A DNA stretch of 64,000 nt from Qipengyuania pacifica (GCF_019857205.1 NZ_JAHWXO010000004.1:124001-188000); one strand, 5' to 3'. Counted from the stretch's first letter, positions 1 through 9,130 are shown. Notes: a model not told the origin generated them from the sequence alone. Made by a program: numbers and translations.

Positions 1-865
1 GGTAAGTCACGAAGGCCAGCACCGCATTCAGCGCCAGAAGGCCGAGCCCAGCCAGCATTACAGCCGTTCCATCGCCGATATCGCTTTGACCGAGAAAGCC
101 GTAACGGAAGCCTGAAATCACGTAAAAGAACGGATTTGCCCGGCTGACGGACTGAAACGCGGGCGCAAGCCGGTCGATGATGTAGAACGTGCCCGAAAGC
201 ATGGCGAGCGGAGCGATTACGAAATTCGTGACGGCCGCGTTGTGATCGAATTTTTCGGCCCATATGGAAGCGACCAGCCCCAGCAGCGAAAGCATTAACG
301 CCCCCATCAGGCCGAACCATACCACCGCCCACGGGTGAGCCATGGCAAGGTTGACGCCGGGATAAAGCAGCATTGCGCCAGCCACTACGAAGCCCACGGC
401 AACCGCGCGCGTCATTGCAGCGCCGACAATCCCCGCCATCAGTTCGCCTTCGGACAAGGGCGGCATCAGCAGGTCGATGATGGTTCCCTGGATCTTGCCC
501 GACAGCAACGAGAAGCTCGAATTGGCAAAGCCATTTTGCATCATTGCCATGGCAATCAGTCCCGGCGCGACGAAGGTCGGGAAATTCACTCCCAGCACTT
601 CGCGCCCCCCACGGCCGAGCGCTACCGAAAATATCACGAGAAAAAGCAGCGTTGTGATCGCTGGAGCCCAGATTGTCTGCGTCTGGACCTTGAGAAACCG
701 GCGTATCTCCTTAATATAGAGACTCCACAGGCCAATCCCGTTGATCCCCCGGATCACCGGGCGTCCCCGCGGCGGAAAACGGCCCTCCCCTCCGGCATGG
801 TCCTCTACGAAAGAGGCGTCCGGGTGCTCGTTTTCGGGCGATGCGGGCTGGGCTTGATCCACCAT
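1..865 (-). CDS. ABC-2 type transporter permease, C-terminus cut by window edge
   Basis: This is the membrane subunit of an ABC exporter of the ABC-2 (YadH/NodJ-like) family, which works with a separate ATPase not visible here. Read on the minus strand from the ATG at 865 (MVDQAQPASPE), 288 codons stay open to the window edge with no stop. About 55 polar N-terminal residues precede the first membrane segment at about 66-84. Further hydrophobic segments lie at about 95-110, 140-168, 178-201, 212-230 and 268-288. The pattern NPFFYVISGFRYGF near residue 245 is typical of the family's last periplasmic/membrane junction. The usual length is 255-280 residues plus this extension, so only a few residues should be missing. 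The gene diverges from gcrA. The substrate cannot be inferred. Confidence 0.85.
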   Translation of the reverse strand, partial: MVDQAQPASPENEHPDASFVEDHAGGEGRFPPRGRPVIRGINGIGLWSLYIKEIRRFLKVQTQTIWAPAITTLLFLVIFSVALGRGGREVLGVNFPTFVAPGLIAMAMMQNGFANSSFSLLSGKIQGTIIDLLMPPLSEGELMAGIVGAAMTRAVAVGFVVAGAMLLYPGVNLAMAHPWAVVWFGLMGALMLSLLGLVASIWAEKFDHNAAVTNFVIAPLAMLSGTFYIIDRLAPAFQSVSRANPFFYVISGFRYGFLGQSDIGDGTAVMLAGLGLLALNAVLAFVTY

Positions 866-891
866 GAGGCCGCGACTAGGCCCAAGCGTCC

Positions 892-905
892 CAGCTTGCA
901 AGCTG
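892..905. promoter_or_regulatory. 14-bp perfect palindrome between the permease and gcrA
   Basis: CAGCTTGCAAGCTG reads identically on both strands. It lies in the 71-bp divergent intergenic region (866-936), 31 bp upstream of the gcrA start. A dimeric regulator could bind here and affect either gene. No regulator is identified, and chance cannot be excluded for a single 14-bp site. Confidence 0.35.
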
Positions 906-936
906 AGGCGTCAAGACACGAGATACAGGACTGCAG

Positions 937-1626
937 ATGAGCTGGACCGACGAACGGATCGCAACGCTGAAGAAGATGTGGGAAGGCGGATCTACCGCCA
1001 GCCAGATTGCCGACGAACTTGGTGGCGTCAGCCGCAATGCCGTGATCGGAAAGGCACATCGCCTCGGCCTCAAATCACGTCCGTCGCCAGTCAAGGCGAA
1101 CGAGAAGAAGAAGCCTGCCGTAAAGGCCAAACCGGCTGCACCCAAGCCGGTCGCAAAGAAGCCGGTAAAGCCTGCAGCGAAACCCGCTCCGACCGCTCCA
1201 ATCGCTCCGGCGAAGCCTGCGGCGGCGCAGTCGCCAGCGCCCGATGCCTCAATCCCGTCGCAGCCCCTGCCCAACAAGTCTTCGGACCTGCCCAAGATCG
1301 TTTCGGTCGGTCCGGGCGGTTTTCTCCGTCAGGGCCCGGGCGACCAGCAGGCCCCTATCCCGCCGGCGCCGCCGCGCCGACTGGTACCGGCCAAACCTAG
1401 TGCGGAGATCGCCGACAAGACGAGCCTGCTGGATCTGTCGGACAAGGTATGTCGCTGGCCTATGGGTCACCCTGGCGAGCCCGATTTCCATTTCTGCGGG
1501 GAGTCCGTAAATCCCGGCTTTCCCTACTGCGTTGAACATTGCGGCCGGGCGTATCAGGCACAGCTTCCGCGCGGCGCGCGCCGCCCTCCTCCGCCCCTGC
1601 CCTTCGGCGGACCGCGCGTACGCTGA
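937..1626 (+). CDS. gcrA: GcrA family cell cycle regulator
   Basis: GcrA is an alphaproteobacterial cell-cycle transcription factor. In Caulobacter it binds sigma-70 and acts at CcrM-methylated promoters (family knowledge). The first 48 residues are the conserved helix-turn-helix, starting MSWTDERIATLKKMW and containing GGVSRNAVIGKAHRLGL. A long linker rich in Pro, Ala and Lys follows (about 50-165). The Cys-rich C-terminal sigma-binding region follows, with the motif CRWPMGHPG and Cys/His at FHFCGE and PYCVEHC (about 170-205). At 229 aa it is longer than Caulobacter GcrA (about 173 aa) because of the linker. The start is fixed by alignment of the HTH to the first codon. It is monocistronic and divergent from the ABC permease. 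Confidence 0.95.
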   Translation: MSWTDERIATLKKMWEGGSTASQIADELGGVSRNAVIGKAHRLGLKSRPSPVKANEKKKPAVKAKPAAPKPVAKKPVKPAAKPAPTAPIAPAKPAAAQSPAPDASIPSQPLPNKSSDLPKIVSVGPGGFLRQGPGDQQAPIPPAPPRRLVPAKPSAEIADKTSLLDLSDKVCRWPMGHPGEPDFHFCGESVNPGFPYCVEHCGRAYQAQLPRGARRPPPPLPFGGPRVR

Positions 1627-1643
1627 TCGAACTGTCTGAATTC

Positions 1644-1681
1644 CTCGCCTTCTCCTTCATCCGCGATGCGGAGAAGGCGAG
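1644..1681 (+). terminator. Hairpin just after gcrA
   Basis: A perfect 12-bp inverted repeat (CTCGCCTTCTCC / GGAGAAGGCGAG) begins 18 bp after the gcrA stop. Its 14-nt loop itself contains CAT...ATG pairing. There is no T-run after the stem, so it is either a Rho-aided terminator or an RNA-stabilising 3' structure. Confidence 0.5.
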
Positions 1682-1824
1682 CATAGTTTCACGACCTATC
1701 GAAACGGGCGCGAACATCTGCCGGGTCGGACGCTGGCGCTTGGCCAATTTCGAAATCCCTCATTGATGCATATGTGACACGTCAGTTAGATGTCGACACA
1801 AGCGAACAAGAGAGGATCCAGTCG

Positions 1825-2346
1825 ATGCCATTGTCACTTCACGCCGCCTATGTGCCCAGCGCCCTCCAGATGCTTGGGACAGCCAAGCATCTAGTCGGCA
1901 CGGCAGAACAATGGTGCGACGATCACGGCCATGACCATGCCGACATCATCGGCGCTCGGATCGTCGATGACATGCTGCCCTTTTCCTATCAGATAAAGAG
2001 CGTTGCCGAACATACGAAAGGGTCGATCGAAGGTCTACGCGCCGGCGTCTATTCCCCCGACCTGTCGCCGCCACCTGCAAGTCTCGGCGATTTGCGCACC
2101 AAGCTGGCGCAAGCGACCGAATTCATGAACGGCCTGACGGAAGAGGACATGGAAGCGTTCATCGGCCAACCCATGCGGTTCGAATTCAAAAGCAACCGAA
2201 TGGATTTTACCGCTGAAGACTTCCTGCTGAGTTTCAGTCAGCCGAACTTCTATTTCCACTGCGCCACTGCCTATGACATCCTGCGCATGAAAGGCGTTCC
2301 TGTCGGCAAACGCGATTTTCTGGGACGAGTGAGGATCAAGCCCTAG
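1825..2346 (+). CDS. DUF1993 domain-containing protein
   Basis: The 173-aa cytoplasmic protein belongs to the DUF1993 family (DinB/YfiT-like helical fold), whose members have no established function. Family features are LHAAYVPSALQMLG at the N-terminus, DMLPFSYQI near residue 55 and the C-terminal SQPNFYFHCATAYDILR. The start chosen is ATG 1825, because AGAGGA lies 10 nt upstream and family homology begins there. A GTG at 1774 would add 17 unsupported residues. The last 11 bp overlap the convergent gene on the minus strand. The gene stands alone after gcrA, separated from it by a hairpin and about 140 bp. Confidence 0.85.
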   Translation: MPLSLHAAYVPSALQMLGTAKHLVGTAEQWCDDHGHDHADIIGARIVDDMLPFSYQIKSVAEHTKGSIEGLRAGVYSPDLSPPPASLGDLRTKLAQATEFMNGLTEEDMEAFIGQPMRFEFKSNRMDFTAEDFLLSFSQPNFYFHCATAYDILRMKGVPVGKRDFLGRVRIKP

Positions 2347-3022
2347 TCTTACGGGCAAACCAGATCGTATGGCGCGGGCCCTTGTTGTTGGGCCTTGCGC
2401 GCACTTCGCGCACCTCCACGTCGAAACCGCTTTCCTTCAGGCGCATGGTGAACCTGTGATCGGGAGCAGCAGACCAGACCGCAAGAATGCCGCCCGGCTT
2501 CAGTGCGTCGCGCGCCTTGCCGAGCCCCGTCTTGCTGTAAATACGATAATTCGCATCGCGTACGATCCCGTCGGGGCCGTTATCGACGTCGAGGAGAATG
2601 GCATCATATTTGGCGCTCGTTCCGTCGTTCGCGTCGTCAATAAGGGCGGCGACGTCGCAAATCACGACATTCCCGCGCGGATCCTGAAGGCTATCGCCCG
2701 TGAGATGGGCTAGCGGACCTTCAGCCCATTCCAGTATTTCCGGCACGACTTCGGCAACGGTAACCGTGCCCTTCTCCGGCAGGCCCGCAAGTGCCGCGCG
2801 ATAGGTGAAGCCCATTCCATAGCCGCCGATGAGGATACGCGGAGCCCGCGCATCGAGTTCGGCCAGCGTAAGCACCGCAAGCTGTTCTTCGGAGAACTGC
2901 ATGCGCGTACCCATGAGTTCGTCCCTGCCGAGCATGATGACGAAATCGCGCCCGTGACTAACGAGCGTGAGTGTTTCGCCATCAGGTATGTCGGCAGTGG
3001 CAATCGTTTCACGCGGCAGCAC
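2336..3022 (-). CDS. Spermidine synthase-like SAM-dependent methyltransferase
   Basis: The 228-aa protein has the Rossmann fold of the spermine/spermidine synthase family. The nucleotide/SAM loop is IGGYGMGFTYRAAL (about 65-78), followed by VAEVVPEILEWA (about 90), an acidic ICDVAALI segment (about 122) and AILLDVDNGPDG (about 140-152). The C-terminal part DALKPGGILAVWSA resembles the methyltransferase post-I region. It lacks the N-terminal beta-hairpin domain of true spermidine synthases, and the catalytic Asp context differs. It is therefore best called spermidine synthase-like; the substrate is unknown. It is convergent with the DUF1993 gene and overlaps its 3' end by 11 bp. Confidence 0.8.
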   Translation of the reverse strand: MLPRETIATADIPDGETLTLVSHGRDFVIMLGRDELMGTRMQFSEEQLAVLTLAELDARAPRILIGGYGMGFTYRAALAGLPEKGTVTVAEVVPEILEWAEGPLAHLTGDSLQDPRGNVVICDVAALIDDANDGTSAKYDAILLDVDNGPDGIVRDANYRIYSKTGLGKARDALKPGGILAVWSAAPDHRFTMRLKESGFDVEVREVRARPNNKGPRHTIWFARKTRA

Positions 3023-3095
3023 ATTTATCTCCGGAAAGGTCCCCGCCCCTAACCCAAATCATGCTCGCGTCAAACTCAAGGCGTCATCCGTACGA

Positions 3096-3875
3096 TCAGC
3101 GCCCGGTGTAAGCGTCTTCGCGCCAGTCGCCGCGTTTGACTTCGCACCACTGGACGGGGGACGATGTCCGCTGATCTCCGATTTCAGGAATAAGGGTGTA
3201 GCTCACCTGACGGCAGTTGCGGTCCGAATAGGCAGTGGCTCCGCTCACCAAGACATAGCCGCGTTCGCCATTATCCTTCCACATGCGAGCCTTTCCGCTT
3301 TTCAGGGCCCGCACGGTCGTACGCCGCACCGCCGATTTGTCGGGGCCGGCGAAGGGTATCGCAACCGGTGCGCTGGCCGGCGGCGGGCCTAGCAGGATGA
3401 ATGGACCGGGTGACGCCTCTGACTTGCCGGACTTCGCTGCCCTGCCAGCTTTGGGTGTTGTCGTAGCATCATCTTCATCGATCGCCACTGGTTCTTCGGC
3501 TTCGACGGTCGAGCGGAAGAAATCGGCAACGGTCCCGCCGGACAGAATGCCGCCCGAGCCTTCTTCGCTTTCCGTTACAACGTCGCTATCGGCTGCACCG
3601 GCCGGATTGGCGTACATGTGCCACCCGTAGAGGCTGGCCGCCAGCAACAACGCCGCCAGCGTCAGCAGAACGAGCAGGAGATTGTGCCGGTCCAGGCGCT
3701 GGGTTTCGGCAAGTTCCTGTTCGGAATAGCCCCGCTCGCGAAGCGTCGCGATCCGTTCAGACTGACGATTGCGTTTCGGGACTTTTGTCAAAGCAGCACT
3801 GCTCCACCCCGCCGCATGTTCATCCATGCTGATGACACCAACTCGCATGCGAGCACTCACATCCTTCATTATCAT
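3096..3875 (-). CDS. Single-pass membrane protein of unknown function
   Basis: I do not recognise this 259-aa protein. It has a basic, polar N-terminus of about 65 residues, one membrane helix (LLLVLLTLAALLLAASLYGW, about 66-85), then an acidic and Pro/Ala-rich linker (about 90-165). A C-terminal region follows with two cysteines (DRNCRQVSY and VQWCEVKRGDW) that would lie in the periplasm and could form a disulfide. The N-terminal segment ATLRERGYSEQELAETQRL resembles a short amphipathic helix. The start is uncertain: ATGs at codons 1, 3, 10 and 17 all lack a strong ribosome-binding site, and codon 10 has GAAGGA 12 nt upstream. It lies between the methyltransferase and pnp, on the same strand as both, and after the pnp terminator. 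Confidence 0.6.
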   Translation of the reverse strand: MIMKDVSARMRVGVISMDEHAAGWSSAALTKVPKRNRQSERIATLRERGYSEQELAETQRLDRHNLLLVLLTLAALLLAASLYGWHMYANPAGAADSDVVTESEEGSGGILSGGTVADFFRSTVEAEEPVAIDEDDATTTPKAGRAAKSGKSEASPGPFILLGPPPASAPVAIPFAGPDKSAVRRTTVRALKSGKARMWKDNGERGYVLVSGATAYSDRNCRQVSYTLIPEIGDQRTSSPVQWCEVKRGDWREDAYTGR

Positions 3876-3945
3876 GTAGAAGTCGCAGTGTCATTTATCA
3901 CGGTTAAAAACGGGTTAATTCATCATAACCAAGCACACTTAAAGA

Positions 3946-3977
3946 AAAGGGCCGAGAGGTCTCCCTCACGGCCCTTT
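3946..3977 (-). terminator. Rho-independent terminator of pnp
   Basis: Read on the minus strand, AAAGGGCCG pairs with CGGCCCTTT, with an inner GAGG/CCTC extension and a GAGA loop. A T-rich tract (TTTTCTTT) follows. It begins 22 bp after the pnp stop. Confidence 0.85.
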
Positions 3978-3999
3978 CCCGAAAGTTATTGTGGAAGGA

Positions 4000-6291
4000 T
4001 CAGTCCTTCAGGAAGTCCGGAACGTGGGCTTCGCCGCCACCGTTGCCGCCATCGCGATCGCGACGCGGACCACGGTCACCGCCGCCGCGGCCACCACGGC
4101 CGCCACGACGATCGCCGCCGCCGCCACCGCCGCCACGCGGACCACGGTCGCCGCGCGGTTCGCGCGGCGGACGGGTGTCTTCCAGCTCTTCGCCGGTTTC
4201 CTGATCGACGACACGCATCGACAGGCGGACCTTGCCACGCTGATCGATCTCGAGGACCTTGACCTTAACTTCCTGGCCTTCGGACACGACGTCGGTCGGC
4301 TTCTCGACACGTTCGTTCTTCATTTCGCTGACATGGACGAGACCGTCCTTGCCACCCATGAAGTTCACGAAAGCGCCGAAATCGACGATATTGACGACCT
4401 TGCCGTTGTAGATCTTGCCGACTTCCGCTTCTTCGACGATGCCTTCGATCCAAGCCTTGGCAGCCGCGATCTCGTCGGCGTTCGAAGACGAAATCTTGAT
4501 CACGCCTTCATCGTCGATGTCGACCTTGGCGCCGGTTTCGGCGACGATCTCACGGATCACCTTGCCACCCGTGCCGATGACGTCGCGGATCTTCGACTTG
4601 TCGATCTGGATGGTTTCGATACGCGGAGCATGCTTCGAAACCTCGTTGCGCGAACCGGTCAGAGCCTTGTTCATTTCACCGAGGATGTGCGCACGACCGG
4701 CCTTTGCCTGCTCGAGCGCCTTCTGCATGATTTCCTGCGTGATACCGGCAACCTTGATGTCCATCTGCATCGTAGTGATGCCGGCTTCCGTACCTGCAAC
4801 CTTGAAATCCATGTCGCCGAGGTGATCTTCGTCGCCCAGAATGTCGGACAGAACGGCAAAATCATTGCCTTCGAGGATCAGGCCCATCGCGATACCGCTC
4901 ACCGGACGTTCGATCGGAACGCCGGCATCCATCATGGAGAGGCAGCCGCCGCAGATCGTTGCCATCGAGCTCGAGCCGTTGGACTCGGTAATGTCGGACA
5001 GCACGCGGATGGTGTACGGGAAATCGTCATGGGTCGGCAGCACGTTGTGCAGCGCACGCCAGGCAAGCTTGCCATGGCCGGTATCGCGGCGCGACGGGGC
5101 ACCGAAACGACCGACTTCACCGACCGAATACGGCGGGAAGTTGTAGTGCAGCATGAAGCGTTCGTACGACAGGCCTTCGAGACCGTCGATCATCTGCTCG
5201 CTGTCCTTGGTGCCAAGGGTGGTCGAGCACAACGCCTGCGTTTCACCGCGGGTGAACAGCGACGAACCGTGCGCACGGGGCAACACGCCGACCATGGCTT
5301 CGATCGGGCGAACCTGATCGAGCTTGCGGCCGTCGATGCGGGTGCCGTCCTTGAGGATGGCGCCGCGGACGATTTCCGCTTCCAGCTTCTTGGTCAGCTT
5401 GATCGCGGTCATGCGCTGCTGGCCGTCGAATTCATCCGAACCGTAATGCGCCTTGACCTTGTCGCGGGCGGCATTCAGCGCGTCCGAACGGGCCGACTTG
5501 TCGGTCTGCTTGTAGGCAGCTTCGATGTCTTTGCCGATCATCGCCTTGATGGCCGACTTCATGTCTTCATTGCCATCCTGCGAGGCAACGTCCCACGGAT
5601 CCTTGGCGGCCTGTTCGGCCAGGTCGACTATCGCATTGACGACCGGGCGGATGTTGTCGTGTGCAAAAGCAACGGCGCCGAGCATTTCTGCTTCGGTCAG
5701 TTCCTTGGCTTCCGATTCAACCATCATCACGGCATCGCCGGTGGCGGCAACGACGAGATCGAGACGGCCGTCGTCGGCCAAGGCCGAGGCCTGCTTCGGG
5801 TTGAGGATGTATTCGCCATCCTTGAAGCCGACGCGGCAGGCACCGATCGGGCCCATGAAGGGAACGCCTGAAATCGTCAGAGCTGCCGAAGCGGCGATCA
5901 TCGCCAGAACGTCGGGCTCGCATTCGCCATCATAGCTGAACACCTGCGCAATGACGTTGATTTCGTTGTAGAAACCTTCGGGAAACAGCGGGCGGACCGG
6001 ACGGTCGATCAGGCGGCTCGTCAGCGTTTCCTTTTCGGTCGCACCGCGCTCGCGCTTGAAGAAGCCACCCGGGATACGGCCGGCTGACGAGAATTTTTCC
6101 TGATAATGGACGGTCAGCGGGAAGAAGTCCTGACCTTCCTTCACGCTCTTGGCGGCCGTGACCGCACAGAGCACAACGGTTTCGCCATATGTGGCGAGGA
6201 CCGCGCCGTCAGCCTGACGGGCAATGCGGCCGGTTTCCAGAGTGAGGGTCTTTCCGCCCCACTCCAGCGATACGGTTTTCGTGTCGAACAT
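4000..6291 (-). CDS. pnp: Polyribonucleotide nucleotidyltransferase (PNPase)
   Basis: PNPase degrades RNA 3' to 5' by phosphorolysis and is a core part of bacterial RNA turnover. The 763-aa protein has two RNase PH domains: the N-terminal one from about 10-145, and the catalytic second one from about 320-540, with [15 protein letters not shown] and the [11 protein letters not shown] phosphate-site region. An all-alpha linker lies between them. The KH domain ([11 protein letters not shown], about 560) and S1 domain ([18 protein letters not shown], about 625) follow. The C-terminus is a Gly/Arg-rich tail with runs of Gly, ending in AHVPDFLKD. This kind of tail often contacts RNase E or RNA in alphaproteobacteria. 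It sits downstream of rpsO, the classical order, with its own terminator. Confidence 0.98.
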   Translation of the reverse strand: MFDTKTVSLEWGGKTLTLETGRIARQADGAVLATYGETVVLCAVTAAKSVKEGQDFFPLTVHYQEKFSSAGRIPGGFFKRERGATEKETLTSRLIDRPVRPLFPEGFYNEINVIAQVFSYDGECEPDVLAMIAASAALTISGVPFMGPIGACRVGFKDGEYILNPKQASALADDGRLDLVVAATGDAVMMVESEAKELTEAEMLGAVAFAHDNIRPVVNAIVDLAEQAAKDPWDVASQDGNEDMKSAIKAMIGKDIEAAYKQTDKSARSDALNAARDKVKAHYGSDEFDGQQRMTAIKLTKKLEAEIVRGAILKDGTRIDGRKLDQVRPIEAMVGVLPRAHGSSLFTRGETQALCSTTLGTKDSEQMIDGLEGLSYERFMLHYNFPPYSVGEVGRFGAPSRRDTGHGKLAWRALHNVLPTHDDFPYTIRVLSDITESNGSSSMATICGGCLSMMDAGVPIERPVSGIAMGLILEGNDFAVLSDILGDEDHLGDMDFKVAGTEAGITTMQMDIKVAGITQEIMQKALEQAKAGRAHILGEMNKALTGSRNEVSKHAPRIETIQIDKSKIRDVIGTGGKVIREIVAETGAKVDIDDEGVIKISSSNADEIAAAKAWIEGIVEEAEVGKIYNGKVVNIVDFGAFVNFMGGKDGLVHVSEMKNERVEKPTDVVSEGQEVKVKVLEIDQRGKVRLSMRVVDQETGEELEDTRPPREPRGDRGPRGGGGGGGDRRGGRGGRGGGDRGPRRDRDGGNGGGEAHVPDFLKD

Positions 6292-6429
6292 GTATTTTCC
6301 TTGATGACCCGCACGGCCTTATTGCGATGCGGGGCCTACTGTGCCGGGTATTCCGTCCCGGTCCGGTACGAGGCTTTCGTCGCCTCTTTTGTCCGCCCCA
6401 GCGCCGGATTGCGCGGAAGCCGGATAAAC

Positions 6430-6455
6430 AAAGGGGCGACCTGAGCCGCCCCTTT
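6430..6455 (-). terminator. Terminator after rpsO
   Basis: On the minus strand AAAGGGGCG and CGCCCCTTT form a 9-bp stem with an 8-nt loop, followed by TGTTTATCC. It begins 10 bp after the rpsO stop and lies in the 173-bp gap before pnp. The weak T-run suggests partial read-through into pnp. Confidence 0.7.
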
Positions 6456-6464
6456 GAGAAACTC

Positions 6465-6734
6465 TTACTTGCGAAGACCCAGCTTCTGGATCAGCGCGTT
6501 ATAACGCTCCACATCCTTCTTCTTGAGATAGGCGAGAAGGTTGCGGCGCTTGTTGACCATCATGAGGAGGCCGCGACGCGAGTGGTTGTCCTTGTGGTTG
6601 GACTTGAAATGCTCGGTCAGGTTGCGGATGCGTTCGGTCAGGATGGCGACCTGAACTTCCGGAGAACCCGTATCGCCCTGGGCGACGGCATTGTCCTTGA
6701 TGATCTCTTGCTTCTTTTCGGCGGTAACCGACAT
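6465..6734 (-). CDS. rpsO: 30S ribosomal protein S15
   Basis: S15 is an 89-aa primary 16S rRNA-binding protein of the small subunit platform. The sequence starts [15 protein letters not shown] and contains [17 protein letters not shown] and the [18 protein letters not shown] rRNA-contact helix, all full length. It lies 5 bp downstream of truB on the same strand, in the conserved truB-rpsO-pnp order, and is followed by a terminator. In other bacteria S15 represses its own translation; no such element was examined here. Confidence 0.98.
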   Translation of the reverse strand: MSVTAEKKQEIIKDNAVAQGDTGSPEVQVAILTERIRNLTEHFKSNHKDNHSRRGLLMMVNKRRNLLAYLKKKDVERYNALIQKLGLRK

Positions 6735-6739
6735 ACTTC

Positions 6740-7738
6740 TTACTCCGCGACATCCGGTAGGTTGAACCCCCGCACGACTTTCGCCGTACCACCGCTGAGT
6801 TCCATCAAGGCCACCGGCACATCGTGCAGTGTCGCAAGGTGAAGCCCGTCGGCATGGGGCAGTTCCGAAAGTACCCGGCCCTGGCGGACCGCCTGCGCGC
6901 TATCGGGATCGAGTTGCAAGGCCGGGATGTCGTCCAGCCCCGCCTCGAGCGGCAGGAGGAGGTTTTCAATGCGCGCGCCCTTAGCGACTTCCTCCAGTTT
7001 GTCCAGCGAAATCGCCTGTTCTTCGGTGAACGGGCCGGCCTTGATGCGCCTCAGATAGGTGACATGCCCCAACGTTCCAAGCGCGCGTGCGATATCCCGT
7101 GCAAGCGAGCGGATGTAGGTGCCCTTCGATACATGAGCCACGAGTGTGATGCTGTCGGCCAGTTCCAGCGGAGCTTGTGGATCGTAAGGGTCGGGGCGAC
7201 CGGCGGTGGTGGCAAAAGCGGACCGCAATTCACCATCTTCGCGGTTACCTTCCAGGTCGAGTGAGTACACCGTAACGGCGCGGGTCTTCATCTCGACCTC
7301 TTCGCCGGCCCTCGCCCGATCGTAAGCCCGCTTCCCATCGATCTTTACAGCCGAATAAGCGGGCGGAACCTGATCGATATCGCCTGTAAAATGATCGAGC
7401 ACGGCTGGAATCGCAGCCATCGGCGGGCGGCGGTCGGATGTTTCGATGACCTCGCCTTCGGTATCCAGAGTGTCGGTTTCCTCGCCGAACTGGATGGTGA
7501 AGGCATAGATCTTTTCGGAATCGAGCATGCGACCGGCGAGTTTGGTCGCTTCACCCAGAGCGATGGGCAGCACCCCTTCGGCCAGCGGATCAAGCGTACC
7601 GCCGTGACCGACCTTGGTCTTAGCATAGCCGCCCTGCCGCAGCACACGCTTGACGGCCGAAACGGCCTGCGTCGAGCCAAGGCCGCGGGGTTTGTCGAGG
7701 ATCAACCAGCCATGTGACGGGGGTTTCGTGCCGCTCAT
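6740..7738 (-). CDS. truB: tRNA pseudouridine(55) synthase TruB
   Basis: TruB converts U55 of the tRNA T-loop to pseudouridine. The 332-aa protein begins [19 protein letters not shown], and the catalytic motif [15 protein letters not shown] carries Asp50. KTYR-region equivalents ([20 protein letters not shown]) and the C-terminal TruB domain follow. The open frame extends 60 codons further upstream, but those residues lie inside the M50 protease gene and are not TruB-like. The ATG at 7738 is therefore taken, giving a 4-bp ATGA overlap with the preceding gene and likely translational coupling. Confidence 0.95.
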   Translation of the reverse strand: MSGTKPPSHGWLILDKPRGLGSTQAVSAVKRVLRQGGYAKTKVGHGGTLDPLAEGVLPIALGEATKLAGRMLDSEKIYAFTIQFGEETDTLDTEGEVIETSDRRPPMAAIPAVLDHFTGDIDQVPPAYSAVKIDGKRAYDRARAGEEVEMKTRAVTVYSLDLEGNREDGELRSAFATTAGRPDPYDPQAPLELADSITLVAHVSKGTYIRSLARDIARALGTLGHVTYLRRIKAGPFTEEQAISLDKLEEVAKGARIENLLLPLEAGLDDIPALQLDPDSAQAVRQGRVLSELPHADGLHLATLHDVPVALMELSGGTAKVVRGFNLPDVAE

Positions 7739-8427
7739 CCGGCGATACCGCGGGCCATCCACTCGGCAATCTCGAAATAGCGCTCCTGCAGCCACAAGAC
7801 CGGCGGCAGCACGGTGTTCTCGATCAGGCCACTGTTCGGAAAGGCCCACGTCGCTGCGATCAGGATGATGAAGAATAGCATCCCCATCGATTGCAGCTTT
7901 TGCCAGTTCGCCGCCCATTTGGGCGGCAGCAAGCCGCCCACGATATGCGATCCGTCGAAAGGGGGGATCGGCAAAAGATTGAACAGTGCCAGGAATACGT
8001 TGATCAGGATGAACATCCCGCCTGCCGACAGCAGCCAGTCCGGCGGCGTTCCGCCCGATGCGATGATGGTGCCCGAGACGGCGCCGAATACCAGCGCCCC
8101 GATAAAGGCCAGAACAAGATTCGTGGCCGGTCCTGCTGCTGCCACGGCTACCATTCCGAAACGTGGATCGCGCAGCCGGTCGCCGCGAACCGGCACCGGC
8201 TTTGCCCAGCCGAATATCGGCCCGCCGAACAGGGCCAGCGCTCCCGGCACCAGCAGCGTACCTATTGGATCGACGTGGCGGATCGGATTAAGCGAAAGGC
8301 GCCGCTGTTCCTTGGCGGTCGGATCGCCCAGAGCAAGCGCAGTCCAGCCGTGGGCGACCTCGTGAAAGACAATGGCGATGATCAGACACGGGATCAGAAT
8401 CACCGCTAGCAGAATGGTTTCAGTCAT
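7735..8427 (-). CDS. Site-2 protease family (M50) membrane metalloprotease
   Basis: This 230-aa intramembrane zinc protease of the M50/S2P family has five or so membrane helices and no PDZ domain. The zinc motif HEVAH lies at residues 22-26 in the first helix, and the third ligand motif is NLLPIPPFDGSH near residue 150. Small S2Ps of this type (group III/IV) are widespread, and most have no known substrate. The start codon has no competing upstream ATG. The stop overlaps truB by 4 bp, so it was probably recruited into the truB-rpsO-pnp transcription unit. Confidence 0.9.
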   Translation of the reverse strand: MTETILLAVILIPCLIIAIVFHEVAHGWTALALGDPTAKEQRRLSLNPIRHVDPIGTLLVPGALALFGGPIFGWAKPVPVRGDRLRDPRFGMVAVAAAGPATNLVLAFIGALVFGAVSGTIIASGGTPPDWLLSAGGMFILINVFLALFNLLPIPPFDGSHIVGGLLPPKWAANWQKLQSMGMLFFIILIAATWAFPNSGLIENTVLPPVLWLQERYFEIAEWMARGIAG

Positions 8428-8452
8428 GGCGCTCTAGATAGGGTGGGCCTGC

Positions 8453-9031
8453 CTAGCGCGCTAGCGCTTGGCGGAAATGCTTTCGGCACATGGCGACATA
8501 CCGGTCGTTGCCGCCGATTTCCGTCTGTGCACCCTCGATAACGGCGTCGCCTCGCGCATCGACGCGCAGGTTCATCGTCGCTTTGCGACCGCAATCGCAG
8601 ACGGCTTTCATCTCGATCAGCGCATCTGCCAAGCCCAGCAATGTGGCCGACCCTGCAAACAGTTCGCCCTGGAAGTCCGTACGCAGGCCGTAACACAGGA
8701 CAGGGATGCCCGCATCGTCCGCCAGCCGTGCAAGTTGCCAAACCTGATCCTTGGTCAGGAATTGCGCTTCGTCCACCAGTACGCAGGCGATCGGGCTTTC
8801 CGAATGATCGGCAAGAACGCGCGTCTCGATATCGGTGTCGACCTCGAACCGGTGGGCATCGCTCGATAATCCGATCCGGCTGGAAATCGCGCCGAAGCCC
8901 GGCCGGTCGTCGAGAGCCGCAGTCCATAACGACACGCGCATGCCACGTTCGCGATAATTGAATGCAGCCTGCAGCAGGGTGGTGCTCTTGCCCGCATTCA
9001 TACTGGCATAATAGAAATACAGCTTGGCCAT
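8453..9031 (-). CDS. tdk: Thymidine kinase, type II
   Basis: Thymidine kinase phosphorylates thymidine with ATP in pyrimidine salvage. The 192-aa length fits the family. The P-loop SMNAGKSTTLL is at residues 10-20, the catalytic/Mg region is VLVDEAQFL near 85, the substrate lid FQGELFAGSATLL near 123, and Zn-finger cysteines are seen at CDCGRK and MCRKHF. It is 25 bp upstream of the M50 gene on the same strand and diverges from the AbgT transporter across a 99-bp region that holds an 18-bp palindrome. Confidence 0.95.
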   Translation of the reverse strand: MAKLYFYYASMNAGKSTTLLQAAFNYRERGMRVSLWTAALDDRPGFGAISSRIGLSSDAHRFEVDTDIETRVLADHSESPIACVLVDEAQFLTKDQVWQLARLADDAGIPVLCYGLRTDFQGELFAGSATLLGLADALIEMKAVCDCGRKATMNLRVDARGDAVIEGAQTEIGGNDRYVAMCRKHFRQALAR

Positions 9032-9081
9032 CGACTGGCTCTAGCCCTTGCGGCACCACCTGTTAAGCACGGTGTCAGAGA

Positions 9082-9099
9082 GGATGATCATGATCATCC
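9082..9099. promoter_or_regulatory. 18-bp perfect palindrome upstream of the AbgT gene
   Basis: GGATGATCATGATCATCC is its own reverse complement over all 18 bases. It sits 31 bp upstream of the AbgT ATG, within the divergent tdk/AbgT intergenic region, where it would overlap a promoter. It is a good candidate for an operator of a dimeric repressor or activator. No cognate regulator is adjacent. Confidence 0.55.
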
Positions 9100-9130
9100 A
9101 TCCAACGAAGATGATATTCAGGGATATTCG

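Noticed and set aside
4020..4150. GC-rich repeated-looking sequence at the pnp 3' end
   Set aside because: It is the Gly/Arg-rich coding tail of PNPase, not an independent DNA repeat or CRISPR.
3991..5871. A 626-codon plus-strand open frame opposite pnp
   Set aside because: The strand opposite is unmistakable PNPase; this frame mirrors its codons (long Ala/Thr runs opposite the Gly-rich tail) and has no ribosome-binding site or family match.
7739..7918. 60-codon upstream extension of truB
   Set aside because: It overlaps the M50 protease coding sequence and lacks TruB similarity; the 4-bp overlap start is better.
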